NCBI GenBank assembly: GCA_016839585.1
Contig: JAEOTZ010000017.1
Span: 34,973-98,972, forward strand
Direction of reading: 5' to 3'
DNA from: Promethearchaeota archaeon
GTDB taxonomy: Archaea > Asgardarchaeota > Lokiarchaeia > Sigyniarchaeales > SOKP01
DNA length: 64,000 bases
Shown here in pieces: positions 36,027-45,646 of this stretch. The first letter of the stretch is position 1. Each line of letters opens with the position of its first letter. Under the pieces are notes generated by a model. That model saw only the letters and a list, made by a program, of their open reading frames with translations. It ran no database searches and was not told where the DNA came from. The translations under genes and the position numbers were made by a program.

Positions 36027-36587
36027 ATGAATTTTGATTTTAAAAAAGAATTTAAAGGAATTATATCAGTAGTTGGTGCAAGTGAAACTGATAAAGAAAC
36101 AGAGAAAAAAGCATTTGAAATCGGAAAATTAATCGCAAAAAGTAAATATATTGTAGCATGTGGAGGATTATCAGGTGTTATGGAAGCAGTTTGTAAGGGT
36201 GCAAAAGAAGAAAATGGATTAACTATTGGTATTATTCCACATGCAGAAAAAAGTGTTGCTAATAAATATGTTGATATAGTAATCCCATGCCCCTTTTCTC
36301 AAGCTAGAAATATAGTTGTTGTTTTAACTGGTGATGCTTGCATAGCAATTAGTGGTAAGGCAGGTACATTATCGGAAATTTGTTTTGCCTGGATATATCA
36401 AAAACCTATTGTTGCTTTAACTAGTTGTGAAGGATGGTCTTCAAAAATAGCTAATCAAAAATTAGATGATAGGCGAATAGATATAATTTATGGAGCAGAA
36501 ACACCTCAAGAAGCAATTAAGAAAGTAATTGAGATATTGGAAAACCCTGTATATAGAAAAGATTTAAGTTTTACTGATAAGTTTTGA
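36027..36587 (+). CDS. TIGR00725/LOG-like Rossmann nucleotide-binding protein
   Basis: The 186-residue protein has the LOG-like fold: VVGASETD, VACGGLSGVMEAVCKGAKE, IIPHAEKS, and the GDACIAISGKAGTLSE phosphate-binding region. The classical PGGxGTxxE becomes SGKAGTLSE, which matches the TIGR00725 group. The function of that group is not established. An ATG after AAGGAG makes the start firm. It is probably co-transcribed with the AIR-synthase-like gene. Confidence 0.8.
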   Translation: MNFDFKKEFKGIISVVGASETDKETEKKAFEIGKLIAKSKYIVACGGLSGVMEAVCKGAKEENGLTIGIIPHAEKSVANKYVDIVIPCPFSQARNIVVVLTGDACIAISGKAGTLSEICFAWIYQKPIVALTSCEGWSSKIANQKLDDRRIDIIYGAETPQEAIKKVIEILENPVYRKDLSFTDKF

Positions 36588-36765
36588 ATCTATTCAAAAT
36601 AGGAAAGGATTTAGCAATTCAATGGGTTTTTTGATTAGCAATATTTTTAGCTATTTTTACATAATAACTTTTAATGCGAAACTTAAATAAATAATAATAT
36701 AATTTTTTATCTTACAAAAGAATATATTTATAAATTACATTAATGATTTCATAGGTGAAATTATT

Positions 36766-37731
36766 TTGGAAAAAGGTCAATCCATCTTATACCTGAAAAA
36801 AGAAATGGAAGAAAAACCAATTCAAAATAAGATATTATTCACAGGATTGGACGATGCAGGGAAGACAAGCATTATTTTAAGCCTTCAGCGAGAATTCTCT
36901 AAGATCGCATTACTTTCTCCTACAAGAGGGGCTCAGAGAAGAATATTCAATTTTCTTGGAAAAGAAATATCAGAGTGGGATTTAGGAGGGCAACTTAGCT
37001 ATAGAATATCATATTTAAAGAGCCCGGGTAAATTTTTTGATGGAACAGAAATTGCAATATATGTTATAGATATTCAGAATAAAGCACGGATTTCTGAAGC
37101 TATTAGCTATTTTAAAGATGTAGTAACACAATTTAGGAAGTTGGAAATAGAGCCACCTATTTATGTTTTTCTGCATAAATATGATCCAGCATTAAAAAGA
37201 AATGCTAAGAATGAAATGACAAACCTTATTTTAGATATAAAAGAAAAATTTAAAAAAGCTACAGATTATAAAAAACTTTTTTATTATGAAACATCGATTT
37301 ATGATTTTTCTTCAATTATAACAGCAATGAGTGAAATTCTTTTAAGTTTATATCCTAAATCTGAATTAATAGCAAAAACAATTCAAGAATTTGCTAAAAA
37401 AATAAATTCTGAAGGAGTAGTTGTAATTGACGATAATTCTCTTATTATTGGGTCTTATTATAAGGATGAAGAAGTAAAACATCTCCTCAATGCATCAACA
37501 CCTTATTTCTTAACCCTTAATGATTCGTTTGAATTTACTGATGTTATGGAAGAAAGATATGAAAATAGAATGATTGTTCAAAGATTTGGAAGAAATTTTA
37601 TTTTTAAACAGATCACAGTGAAAAAGGGATTAACACCCTATTATCTACTTCTACTTAAAGGAGATCCAATATTCCGGAAAGAAGATTTTGAAACGTTTGC
37701 TAGTTTATTAAGAGAAATCTTATACAAATAA
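36766..37731 (+). CDS. Arf/Rag-like GTPase with C-terminal roadblock-like domain
   Basis: The 321-residue protein starts at TTG; ATG at 36805 is the next option. The GTPase has P-loop GLDDAGKT (27-34), WDLGGQ (71-76), HKYD (137-140, a G4 variant) and TSI (176-178). The C-terminal part (about 200-321) resembles the roadblock-type tail of the 33410 and 42060 proteins (EFAKKINSEGVVVIDDNSLIIG). It lacks the N-terminal longin that they carry. The Rag-like layout suggests dimer formation through the C-terminal domain. It is encoded alone between the LOG-like gene and the zinc-ribbon/roadblock gene. Confidence 0.82.
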   Translation: MEKGQSILYLKKEMEEKPIQNKILFTGLDDAGKTSIILSLQREFSKIALLSPTRGAQRRIFNFLGKEISEWDLGGQLSYRISYLKSPGKFFDGTEIAIYVIDIQNKARISEAISYFKDVVTQFRKLEIEPPIYVFLHKYDPALKRNAKNEMTNLILDIKEKFKKATDYKKLFYYETSIYDFSSIITAMSEILLSLYPKSELIAKTIQEFAKKINSEGVVVIDDNSLIIGSYYKDEEVKHLLNASTPYFLTLNDSFEFTDVMEERYENRMIVQRFGRNFIFKQITVKKGLTPYYLLLLKGDPIFRKEDFETFASLLREILYK

Positions 37732-37966
37732 TATTTATTACTTCATTTATAATTATATTTAGTTAGAGATTTTTATTTCAATAGAATATTTTAATAGATT
37801 TCTCATTTATTGTTTAATATGTATACCAAATTAACTTCTAAGGTTACAATCTAGGACATAGTACCGTTAAAGGAAAGAAAATTTATAGTTAATAACATTA
37901 ATAATAGTGAATTTTTTTTATATTAATAATGAAAAAAGCAAATTTTAAGATTGAATAATAGTTTGT

Positions 37967-38914
37967 TTGGAGGCGATATTTGCCATAATTATTTGTCAAA
38001 ATTGCGGTGCAACAAATCAAGACGTTAAATTTTGCAGGAAATGTGGGGCTTTACTTCCAGTTTCTTCTAAATCACCACGATTGCGCGTATCAGTTTCTAA
38101 AACGAAAAAAGAGAAAGGACAAAAAATAAAAGATTTAGATTTACAAGAAATTCCAAAAGAAGCGGAATCAATAGATCAATTATCAGTGAAAGATGAGATA
38201 TTAGAAGATTTTATAGATAAAGATGCGGAATCAATTAATGTACCTGAAAGCGAAGAATCTTTAAAAGACAAAAGAGAAGTTTTGAAAGAGATTACTCCAC
38301 AACCTTATAGAAGCTCACTTATAGCATCAAATAGCGGTTCTATTTCACAACTGAGTAGAGAAACTTCAGGAACTCAAACAGTTGAATCATCACTTATGAA
38401 ACAGAAACAATTAGAGAAGGATATGACTGAAGTTTTGGGATTCTTATCAAAAAAAATTACAGTAAAAAAATTAGATACACCTAAATCTAAAACCAAAAAA
38501 GAAAAAGTGGCTGAAGAAAAAATCCCACCATCTAGTATGAATGAAATTTTAAACCAATTATTAACCTTAGACCTTCATATCGAAGCTTCAGCAATTATAA
38601 AGAGTGATGGAACAATATTAGCATCTGCATTATCAAATAGAATTTCTGATACGTTATTTGCTACTATTGGTCAAACCTTAAATCAAATTGGAGCAGATAT
38701 TATTAATGGTTTAAGTGCTGGTTCTTTAAAGTCTATATCAGTAAGAGGGACAGAAGGAGTCTTAGATTTAGCTCCAATTGATAAAGAATCTCAAAGCATT
38801 AAAGATATGATTTTAATCATTTACTCATATCCAAAAGCTAAAAGTGGAATTATTAATTTCGCAGCTAATATTGTTAAAAAACAGCTTATAGAATATTTAG
38901 GTATAAAAAGCTAA
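37967..38914 (+). CDS. zinc-ribbon protein with C-terminal roadblock/LC7 domain
   Basis: The 315-residue protein has an N-terminal zinc ribbon (CQNCGATNQDVKFCRKCG; C10, C13, C23, C26), a long charged and disordered-looking middle, and a C-terminal roadblock/LC7 domain (about 190-315; IEASAIIKSDGTILASAL). Roadblock domains dimerise and bind Ras-like GTPases, so it is a candidate partner of the GTPases encoded on both sides. The start is uncertain: TTG at 37967 is the first usual codon, while GGAGG at 37969-37973 would better serve an in-frame ATA at 37985, just before the ribbon. Confidence 0.78.
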   Translation: MEAIFAIIICQNCGATNQDVKFCRKCGALLPVSSKSPRLRVSVSKTKKEKGQKIKDLDLQEIPKEAESIDQLSVKDEILEDFIDKDAESINVPESEESLKDKREVLKEITPQPYRSSLIASNSGSISQLSRETSGTQTVESSLMKQKQLEKDMTEVLGFLSKKITVKKLDTPKSKTKKEKVAEEKIPPSSMNEILNQLLTLDLHIEASAIIKSDGTILASALSNRISDTLFATIGQTLNQIGADIINGLSAGSLKSISVRGTEGVLDLAPIDKESQSIKDMILIIYSYPKAKSGIINFAANIVKKQLIEYLGIKS

Positions 38915-39022
38915 TATATATTTGAACTAAACTTATTTTAATTTTTTGAAATTTAAGTAAATAAACTATATTATTAATATCTTTAATATGGAAGGAAATC
39001 TATAAAGATTCTGGCTAAGGTT

Positions 39023-39826
39023 CTACAATTTTAGCAGTTGTTTTTGTATAGAAACCCTATAGATCATTACTCTCTTAAAATACTCTATGTTATTAAGTAT
39101 TTCTTGTAAAAAAGAATTCAATTCATATATTGAAACTAGAGGTACTTGATTATCATTTATTTTGATAAAATTATCCTCAAGTGTGACCATAATAGGTACT
39201 AATATTAAAGGTAAATTTCTTTTTAAACTAAAATTTATACCCATAAGTTCTTGAATTAATTTAGAAAAAGCATCTTGATTTTTCTTCAAAGCTAAAACAC
39301 GTTGATATTGTAAATTGGCTGCTTTATTTAATGAATTATAAGAATCTTTGTGTTTCCATTGTTTAGCATCAATAACCAATACATAATTTAAATAAATACC
39401 TATTACATCAATTTCATATCTTTTTTGTAAAGTTTTTGATTTAAAATTGGATTTATCTGAAAACCTAAAATTTGTTGTAGTTTTGTAATTGTTTTTCAAT
39501 AAAATTTCTTTTATTAATGTTTCAAAACCTTTATAATCTAACAATACTGAAACGTCTTTAATGTCAAATTGTAAAATTCTGACAGATTCCATAACAAATA
39601 AAATTTTATTAATTACAATGTAATCTAAATATTTCCCTTTTTGAATTGAGAGAAATTCAAAAAAATTTAAAAAATCTCTGAGTTCATAGTCATTAAATCT
39701 CTTAAAAAAATCTATTTCTGAAGCTTCACACCATATTTCAGTTGCTGCTTTTTCAGTTTTTTTTAAAATATTATATATTTCGATAAACAATTTTTTTAAA
39801 AGTGACTCTGGCAATATTTTTAACAT
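39023..39826 (-). CDS. PD-(D/E)XK nuclease-like protein
   Basis: The 267-residue protein has a helical N-terminal half. A restriction-endonuclease-like core follows: YKGFETLIKEILL (E103), then YEIDVIG with D140, then VLVIDAKQWK with D153 and K155. This E...D...DxK order matches Mrr/NERD-type nucleases. Genuine cutting activity is likely given intact residues; the target is unknown. There is no methyltransferase or other defence gene beside it, so a repair role is equally possible. Confidence 0.72.
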   Translation of the reverse strand: MLKILPESLLKKLFIEIYNILKKTEKAATEIWCEASEIDFFKRFNDYELRDFLNFFEFLSIQKGKYLDYIVINKILFVMESVRILQFDIKDVSVLLDYKGFETLIKEILLKNNYKTTTNFRFSDKSNFKSKTLQKRYEIDVIGIYLNYVLVIDAKQWKHKDSYNSLNKAANLQYQRVLALKKNQDAFSKLIQELMGINFSLKRNLPLILVPIMVTLEDNFIKINDNQVPLVSIYELNSFLQEILNNIEYFKRVMIYRVSIQKQLLKL

Positions 39827-40127
39827 AAGTCAGAAGAGTGTATTGCATTAAAATAAAGCAAAGGGAGTATCGAAATTTTAATGAACTATTATTTTAATTT
39901 TTTTAAAACAGAAACCCTAAAAAGAATCTTTTTTTGAAGTGTTATTGTATGGTACGACAAAAATCATAGATTAATTCTATTTATAGGAAGCTTCCAGCAT
40001 ACTTAAAAATTATATAATAAATAATTCCAATTTATTCAGTTAATAATATTTTTTTTTAAGTCTCTTGAATATTATAATTCAAGAAAAAGAATATTATACT
40101 AAAAAAAAAACAATTTAAAGGCTTATT
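39827..40127. other. intergenic region with palindrome before the NrdD-like gene
   Basis: AT-rich 301-bp gap. It holds the inverted repeat at 40063-40084, and nothing else that I can support. Confidence 0.35.
40063..40084. promoter_or_regulatory. inverted repeat upstream of the NrdD-like gene
   Basis: TCTTGAAT and ATTCAAGA form perfect 8-bp arms with a 6-bp spacer, 43 bp before the ATG at 40128. The half-site TCTTGA also makes the palindrome at 60923. It could be an operator or a short hairpin in the leader. Confidence 0.4.
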
Positions 40128-41936
40128 ATGGATTTATTACCTAAAGTATTTCAAACAGAGGGTGATATGGCTGAATTTGATCCTTCAAAAATTCTTAATA
40201 GCATTATTAAAGAAACAAAAATGAGTGAAGAAGATGCTAAGCATATAACAGAGCTTGTAGTACGGAGAATAATAAGTTCAGGCATAAAATTTCTTTCTGG
40301 CCCCCATATAAGAGAAATAGTTTGTTCAATGCTTTCAGAGAATCACTTTGAGCAAGAGCGAAAACTTTATACCCGTATTGGTATGCCACTAATGGATTAT
40401 GAAGAAATCCTTGAAAAAGGACGAAAACCAATAACTGTAGAGTTAATTAATCCCGAAAAAGTACATCATTGGGCAGCAGATCAATTAGCTGAAGAATACA
40501 CATTATTAAGAATTTTAGATGATAATGAGGCTAAAGCGCATTTATATGGAGATATCCATATTCATAAACTTAAATATTTTGACTTAAGACCACTAAGTCA
40601 AATCTGGGATCCACGAATAATCTTAAAGAATGGTATACCTCCTATAATAAATAAGTTTATATGTTGTAAATCAGGACCAGCTGATAATTTCAACATTGCA
40701 ATTCAGCACCTTTCCAAATGGTTAAGCTTAATTCAAAGTGAATTTTGTGGGAATCAAGGATTTCCTGCTATAACTACTTATCTTGCTCCTTATATAAAGG
40801 GTTTATCTAACGAAAAAATAGCTAATGGAATACGGGAATTAGTCTATGAATTTAATCAATTGCCCACAATAATTGGTCGCAATATTTCAAAAACATTTAT
40901 ATCAGCTTCATCATTTATCCTTGAAGATCTCTCCGAATATCCTGCAATAGGTCCCTATGGAAAAATCAAAGGGGTATATGGCGATTATAATGATGAATGT
41001 TTAAAACTATTTAATACTCTTACTAACGTCTTTATTAAAGGAGATTTTTTAGGTAATTCATTTAATTTTTTAAAACATCAAATATTTTTTACTGAAAAAT
41101 CGTTAGATGATTTTGATTCAGCCTATTCAAAGGTTTGGGAAGAGATCAAAAAAGTGAAAACACCTTATCTTCTAAATTTATGTTCTAATTGGTTTAAAAC
41201 TAAATTAAAAAATCAAATAAATTTACTTAATAGCTCTAATATTGGGGTACTACAAAGTATTTGTTTAAATCTACCAAGATTTGCCTATATCGCGAAGGAA
41301 GAAGATAAATATATGGAAATCTTAGAGGAAAAAATGAAGTTTTGCTCTGCTATATTATTAAAAAAATATGATATAATAAGAAAAAGATTGAACACAAATC
41401 ATTTGCCTTTTTGTAGTGGTTTTATTAATAATCACCATCTTTTTGATTTGAAAAATCAAAATTTATCAATAAGCTTTGTCGGCTTAAATGAAACAGTGAA
41501 AATTCTAACCGATTATGAATTACATGAACATTCCGAAGCATATAATTTAGGAAAGAAAATTTTAAAGAAAATGATTCAAACTTGTGAAGAACTATCTTCT
41601 AAAGAAGGTAAAAATTATTCGCTTATTGAAAATTCATCAAAAAAAGCATTAAATAGATTTGTCAGATTAGATTTAAAACATTTTCCAAAATTAGCAATAC
41701 CTTATTCTAAAGGAAAAAGAAAATATTATACTAATTCTGCTCATTTTCGAGAGAATATAGAAATTGATTTATATGAGAAAGTGATTAAGCAAGGAGAATA
41801 CCACCCGTTAATTCAAAATGAAATTTTTGAACAAATTTCACTTAATGAACTTGATAAAAACAATATCAATTTAAAAGATTTCGTAAAAAAGATTTGTAAC
41901 ACCTCAAAAATAGCATGTTTGAAATTTTTTCCTTAA
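40128..41936 (+). CDS. anaerobic ribonucleotide reductase-like protein lacking the glycyl-radical domain
   Basis: The 602-residue protein resembles class III reductase NrdD. It has an N-terminal ATP-cone (8-95; GDMAEFDPSKILNSIIKETK, IREIVCSML), then a barrel region with HIHKLKYFDLRP, SEFCGNQGFPAITTYLAPYI and GVLQSICLNLPRFAYIA. It ends shortly after GEYHPLIQNE with NTSKIACLKFFP and a stop. Active NrdD would go on to the CxxC zinc site and the RxxGY glycyl-radical loop; neither is present in any downstream frame. Without it the protein cannot make the radical itself. It may be a regulatory or inactive paralogue. No NrdG gene is in the window. Confidence 0.78.
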   Translation: MDLLPKVFQTEGDMAEFDPSKILNSIIKETKMSEEDAKHITELVVRRIISSGIKFLSGPHIREIVCSMLSENHFEQERKLYTRIGMPLMDYEEILEKGRKPITVELINPEKVHHWAADQLAEEYTLLRILDDNEAKAHLYGDIHIHKLKYFDLRPLSQIWDPRIILKNGIPPIINKFICCKSGPADNFNIAIQHLSKWLSLIQSEFCGNQGFPAITTYLAPYIKGLSNEKIANGIRELVYEFNQLPTIIGRNISKTFISASSFILEDLSEYPAIGPYGKIKGVYGDYNDECLKLFNTLTNVFIKGDFLGNSFNFLKHQIFFTEKSLDDFDSAYSKVWEEIKKVKTPYLLNLCSNWFKTKLKNQINLLNSSNIGVLQSICLNLPRFAYIAKEEDKYMEILEEKMKFCSAILLKKYDIIRKRLNTNHLPFCSGFINNHHLFDLKNQNLSISFVGLNETVKILTDYELHEHSEAYNLGKKILKKMIQTCEELSSKEGKNYSLIENSSKKALNRFVRLDLKHFPKLAIPYSKGKRKYYTNSAHFRENIEIDLYEKVIKQGEYHPLIQNEIFEQISLNELDKNNINLKDFVKKICNTSKIACLKFFP

Positions 41937-42059
41937 TAAAATTATAAACCCTTAATTTTTTAGAAAAAAGATAATTTAATAGTAATAATTTTCTTAGGTA
42001 TATTAGTATAATATTATGAATTAAATTCATGCTCTTTTAATTATAAAACTAGGGATAAA

Positions 42060-43523
42060 TTGCCTAAATCAAATTTAAAATCAAAAGAAAGTAAAGCAAC
42101 TGAAGAAAAGCCAAATGAAAAAAAAGAGAACATAATAAAATCAATTGTTTTAAGTATTTTTGATGAGAATGGCCCTACTCCAAAATTATATTGGCCTCAG
42201 GAGTTAGATGATAAAGCCCGTTTCTCCATCGCAATGAAAACAATCTCACTTTTAATGGGAGAGAGCACTTACCAAAACGGAACTGAAACAGAAGGGATTA
42301 ATTATTTTGGAATCCTACCCTTTCCTGATTTAAAGTTAAACGGTTTGACTTACTTTTTTTTGATCCCTGAAGCAAAAGCGCGGGGGCAAGCTTTAGCATC
42401 AACAATCACAGTTTTAATAGATGAAGAGGATAAGGTATTTTTCTATGAAAATATGAAATATTTACGGATTATTATTGATAGAGCAGCTACAAGAATACAA
42501 GATTCTAATAATCCTAGTGAATATAAGGAGATTTTGGCTAATTTGAGAGTAGAATTGTTTGAATTTACTAAAGAATTAAAAGATCCTTTATCTCCTAGAA
42601 GACAAATAAAAATTTTATTAACAGGCCTCGATAAAGCTGGTAAAACAAGTTTTCTTTATGGAGTAAAGAGAAAATACTCTGAAATTATCAAATCACTTCC
42701 TACTAAAGGAGTTGATAGGACAGAAGAAAAAATTTTTGAGGAACAAAACTCTACTATTACTATTTGGGATTTAGGAGGACAAAAACAATATAGAGAAAGA
42801 TTCCTTGAACAAGGAAAGGTTTATATATATAATATTGACTTGATGTTCTTTTTTATTGATATACAGGATATTGAAAGAATTAAGGAAGCACTATCTCTAT
42901 TTAAAAATATATTGAATTCATTGAAAGAATTAGATGAGTATCCACCAATTGTAGTTTGTTTAAATAAATTTGATCCAGATTTGAAAGGTTCTAAAGAAAT
43001 ATTTGAAAGTTTAGAAGTTATAGCAGATGAAATCAACGAAAATACTGATACTTTTTTCATAAAAATTTTTCAGACATCTATTTTTGATCATTGGTCATTA
43101 ATTACTGCTTACTCTTATGGTTTATCACAGTTAAGTCCAAACCGGGAATTATTTAGGAATCAATTAAGAAAATTCGCGAAGAAAATAAACTCAGATTCAA
43201 TATTATTGCTAAATGAAAATGGTATTATATTATCAACCTATTCAAAATCTGAAATTTACGAGAAGGTATTTGAAATTTCAGCACCTCATTTTGAAACTTT
43301 ATATAAAACATTCAAAGAATTTAAACTATTGAAGAAAGATTTTATTGTATCATCAGGAATAACTGATGAATCCAAAAAAGTAGTCTTTAAAAAGATTATT
43401 GTCGAAAAGTACAATTTGTATTTACTTCTCTTTATAGAAAAGACTCTTGATCTAGAAAAAATTGAGAAAAACTTACCTAATTTTTCAAAGAATCTTATTG
43501 ATTTAATTCATACGTATATTTAG
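42060..43523 (+). CDS. longin - Arf/Rag-like GTPase - roadblock-like protein, second copy
   Basis: The 487-residue protein (TTG start) has a charged N-terminus, a longin-like module with the G-P-T-P turn (about 24-145), and a GTPase with GLDKAGKT (189-196), WDLGGQ (236-241), NKFD (302-305) and TSI (339-341). A C-terminal roadblock-like domain follows (about 370-487). It matches the 33410 protein over its whole length, but with all G motifs canonical. The two could form a Rag-like pair with one active and one degenerate partner; that is inference. It is convergent with the transglutaminase-like gene. Confidence 0.85.
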   Translation: MPKSNLKSKESKATEEKPNEKKENIIKSIVLSIFDENGPTPKLYWPQELDDKARFSIAMKTISLLMGESTYQNGTETEGINYFGILPFPDLKLNGLTYFFLIPEAKARGQALASTITVLIDEEDKVFFYENMKYLRIIIDRAATRIQDSNNPSEYKEILANLRVELFEFTKELKDPLSPRRQIKILLTGLDKAGKTSFLYGVKRKYSEIIKSLPTKGVDRTEEKIFEEQNSTITIWDLGGQKQYRERFLEQGKVYIYNIDLMFFFIDIQDIERIKEALSLFKNILNSLKELDEYPPIVVCLNKFDPDLKGSKEIFESLEVIADEINENTDTFFIKIFQTSIFDHWSLITAYSYGLSQLSPNRELFRNQLRKFAKKINSDSILLLNENGIILSTYSKSEIYEKVFEISAPHFETLYKTFKEFKLLKKDFIVSSGITDESKKVVFKKIIVEKYNLYLLLFIEKTLDLEKIEKNLPNFSKNLIDLIHTYI

Positions 43524-43555
43524 ACTTTCAAAATAGATATAATAAAAAAAAAGAT

Positions 43556-44848
43556 TTAATATTCATAATAAATAACTTCTTTTTTACGTTTTCTTTTTAT
43601 AGTTATAGTTAAGATTATAGCAACTAAAGCGATAACTATAGCAGCAATTATAATAATAGTAGTAATAAGCGTAAGTGTTTCAAACGTTTTTAGATTAGTA
43701 TCTAAAACTTTAACTTTTAATTCATAATCAAATTGAAAATTAGGTGTTGGTAGAAAATATTCATAATATAAGGTTGGATTTGAAAATTCACTAAAATTGT
43801 ATGAAGGGGGATAAAAAAAGTAAGCACCAATATTATGAGTTAAATGTTGATAATCTATCTGATTAAAGTAATTTGCTCCTGATACGCCCCAAGTAGGATC
43901 ACATGCTATCCAGCCAATATTTGGTACATAATATTCCATCCAAGCATGTCCAAGGGGAGGATTAGTACCTGAAAATGGACTTCCCGCTGTAGCATGTAGA
44001 TCAAAAGTCCAGCTATCTCCTTTCTTAGGTTTAAAGTTTAATGAGGCTGAAATGCAGTTACCTGTGACTTTTCGGGCGGGAATTTCTTGAATTCTCAATA
44101 ATGTAATCATTAAGCTGGAATATTCTGAGCAATCACCTCTTAGATTTTCATATGCCCAAGAGGCGCCCCTCTCGACACTCTGAGTTTGATAGTTAATGTT
44201 TGAGCTTACCCAATAATATATCTTTTGCGCTTTCTCAATAGGATTATCTCCAAAATCTACTAAGCTATTTGATAAGGATATTAGTAATGGATCACTAGTA
44301 TTATAGAATGGTTCTGTGTTATTACAATATAATATAAATATTGGATCAGAAGTATCATAAGGTCCAATATCTGAATCTGAAATCCCTGAAATAGAAATAT
44401 CATTCAGAGTTACTCTATATTTTGAACTATATGTAATAGAACCTGAACCAGTAATCGTTCTATTGAAAGAATCGTAAGTATTATTAAATCTATCATTATG
44501 ATTTGAAAGAATTGTATCATATCCAGAAATATCTAAATACAATAACTCTGATTCTTGGTAAGGTGGAGTAAATCGTGTCAAAGTGTTATTTGGCTGTCGG
44601 TCGTTTAATCGTGCATATTTAAAATAATAATTCACATTATTTCCAGATGATTGCTGAACAGAGAAATTAGTCTCAATGTCATATGTTACATAATTATTGA
44701 TTGTATAATTTGATACACCACTGCTTGTTGATAATGTTGGAAAAGGATGATTGAAGATTTCAGTAGGTGCCGAAATTGTTAGAGTTGTTGAAAATATCCA
44801 AGGAAAAATAAATAAAAATACAATAAAAAATGACTTTTTAACTTTCAT
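43556..44848 (-). CDS. secreted, membrane-anchored transglutaminase-like protein
   Basis: The 430-residue protein has a signal peptide (1-28) and an N-terminal beta-rich region. A transglutaminase-like core follows with the Cys-His-Asp triad: C240 in RGDCSEYSS, H301 in GHAWMEYY and D317 in ACDPTWG. A C-terminal helix (about 396-420) and a KRKRKKE stop-transfer sequence place the core outside the cell. Such domains act as cysteine proteases or cross-linking enzymes. Its target is unknown; it may trim or cross-link surface proteins. Confidence 0.85.
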   Translation of the reverse strand: MKVKKSFFIVFLFIFPWIFSTTLTISAPTEIFNHPFPTLSTSSGVSNYTINNYVTYDIETNFSVQQSSGNNVNYYFKYARLNDRQPNNTLTRFTPPYQESELLYLDISGYDTILSNHNDRFNNTYDSFNRTITGSGSITYSSKYRVTLNDISISGISDSDIGPYDTSDPIFILYCNNTEPFYNTSDPLLISLSNSLVDFGDNPIEKAQKIYYWVSSNINYQTQSVERGASWAYENLRGDCSEYSSLMITLLRIQEIPARKVTGNCISASLNFKPKKGDSWTFDLHATAGSPFSGTNPPLGHAWMEYYVPNIGWIACDPTWGVSGANYFNQIDYQHLTHNIGAYFFYPPSYNFSEFSNPTLYYEYFLPTPNFQFDYELKVKVLDTNLKTFETLTLITTIIIIAAIVIALVAIILTITIKRKRKKEVIYYEY

Positions 44849-44922
44849 TTCCCTAAATTGGTTTTATTAATATTTATTAAATCAATATAAATTTGAACAT
44901 TTAATTTTAATCATTTAAATTT

Positions 44923-45630
44923 ATGCGAGCATTCAAAAGAAAGTATTTTTATTATCATAGTAAAAAAAAATTAGATTTTTCTATTTCAACCTTGATCTAT
45001 AAAGTATATTTAATTGATGGAGATAGCTCGATTTCCCTTTTAGAATTAACATTCAGAGAATTAAAGGAAATTCAAGATGATATTTTAACAGGCTTTTTCA
45101 ATGCAATTAATAAAACAATTGATCTTATCCATGACGCGATGGCTAAAGGGAGGCGTGTAAATGAAATGAATAGAGTCTTAGGATCAGAAGATTCAACTAT
45201 TTTTATTTATTATCATCCTATATCACGGGTTTTATTCTGTTCTATTTCTGATGCCGATGATAATACTGAAAAAATCAAAGAAGTAATTCATAAAATAGCA
45301 AATCGCTTTTGGAAAAAACATAAATCTGATCTTAAAATTTATAGATTAACAACAGAAAAAAGTATGTTTAACACCTTAAAAGCAGATATTGAGAATTTAA
45401 CCATTGGGGGGCATGTTGCCGAGGAATTTCCTAAATTATTAGTTGTAAAAAATGTATTAGAAAAAGTTCTTTCAATGGGAATGATATCAGACTTTGATTT
45501 TCAAGTTGCGATACAATGCACTGGTAAAAATTCACCACTTAAAATCTCAAGAATATTAGATAAAAAGCGATCAGAAATAAACGATGTACTAAAGAAATTA
45601 GAACAGCTTGATATAATAAAGATTAAATAA
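44923..45630 (+). CDS. longin-like domain with C-terminal winged helix
   Basis: The 235-residue soluble protein has a basic N-terminus and a longin-like module (about 20-150, with DDILTGFFNAINKTID and STIFIYYHPISRVLFCSI). A short winged-helix domain follows (DFQVAIQCTGKNSPLKISRILDKKRSEI, DVLKKLEQLDIIKI; written here as two blocks of its helices). The cytoplasmic tail of the receptor at 51698 has the same two-part order. It may read a membrane or small-molecule signal and bind DNA. It is divergent from the transglutaminase-like gene, 74 bp apart. Confidence 0.68.
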   Translation: MRAFKRKYFYYHSKKKLDFSISTLIYKVYLIDGDSSISLLELTFRELKEIQDDILTGFFNAINKTIDLIHDAMAKGRRVNEMNRVLGSEDSTIFIYYHPISRVLFCSISDADDNTEKIKEVIHKIANRFWKKHKSDLKIYRLTTEKSMFNTLKADIENLTIGGHVAEEFPKLLVVKNVLEKVLSMGMISDFDFQVAIQCTGKNSPLKISRILDKKRSEINDVLKKLEQLDIIKIK

Positions 45631-45646
45631 AAAGAAAAAATAAGGT

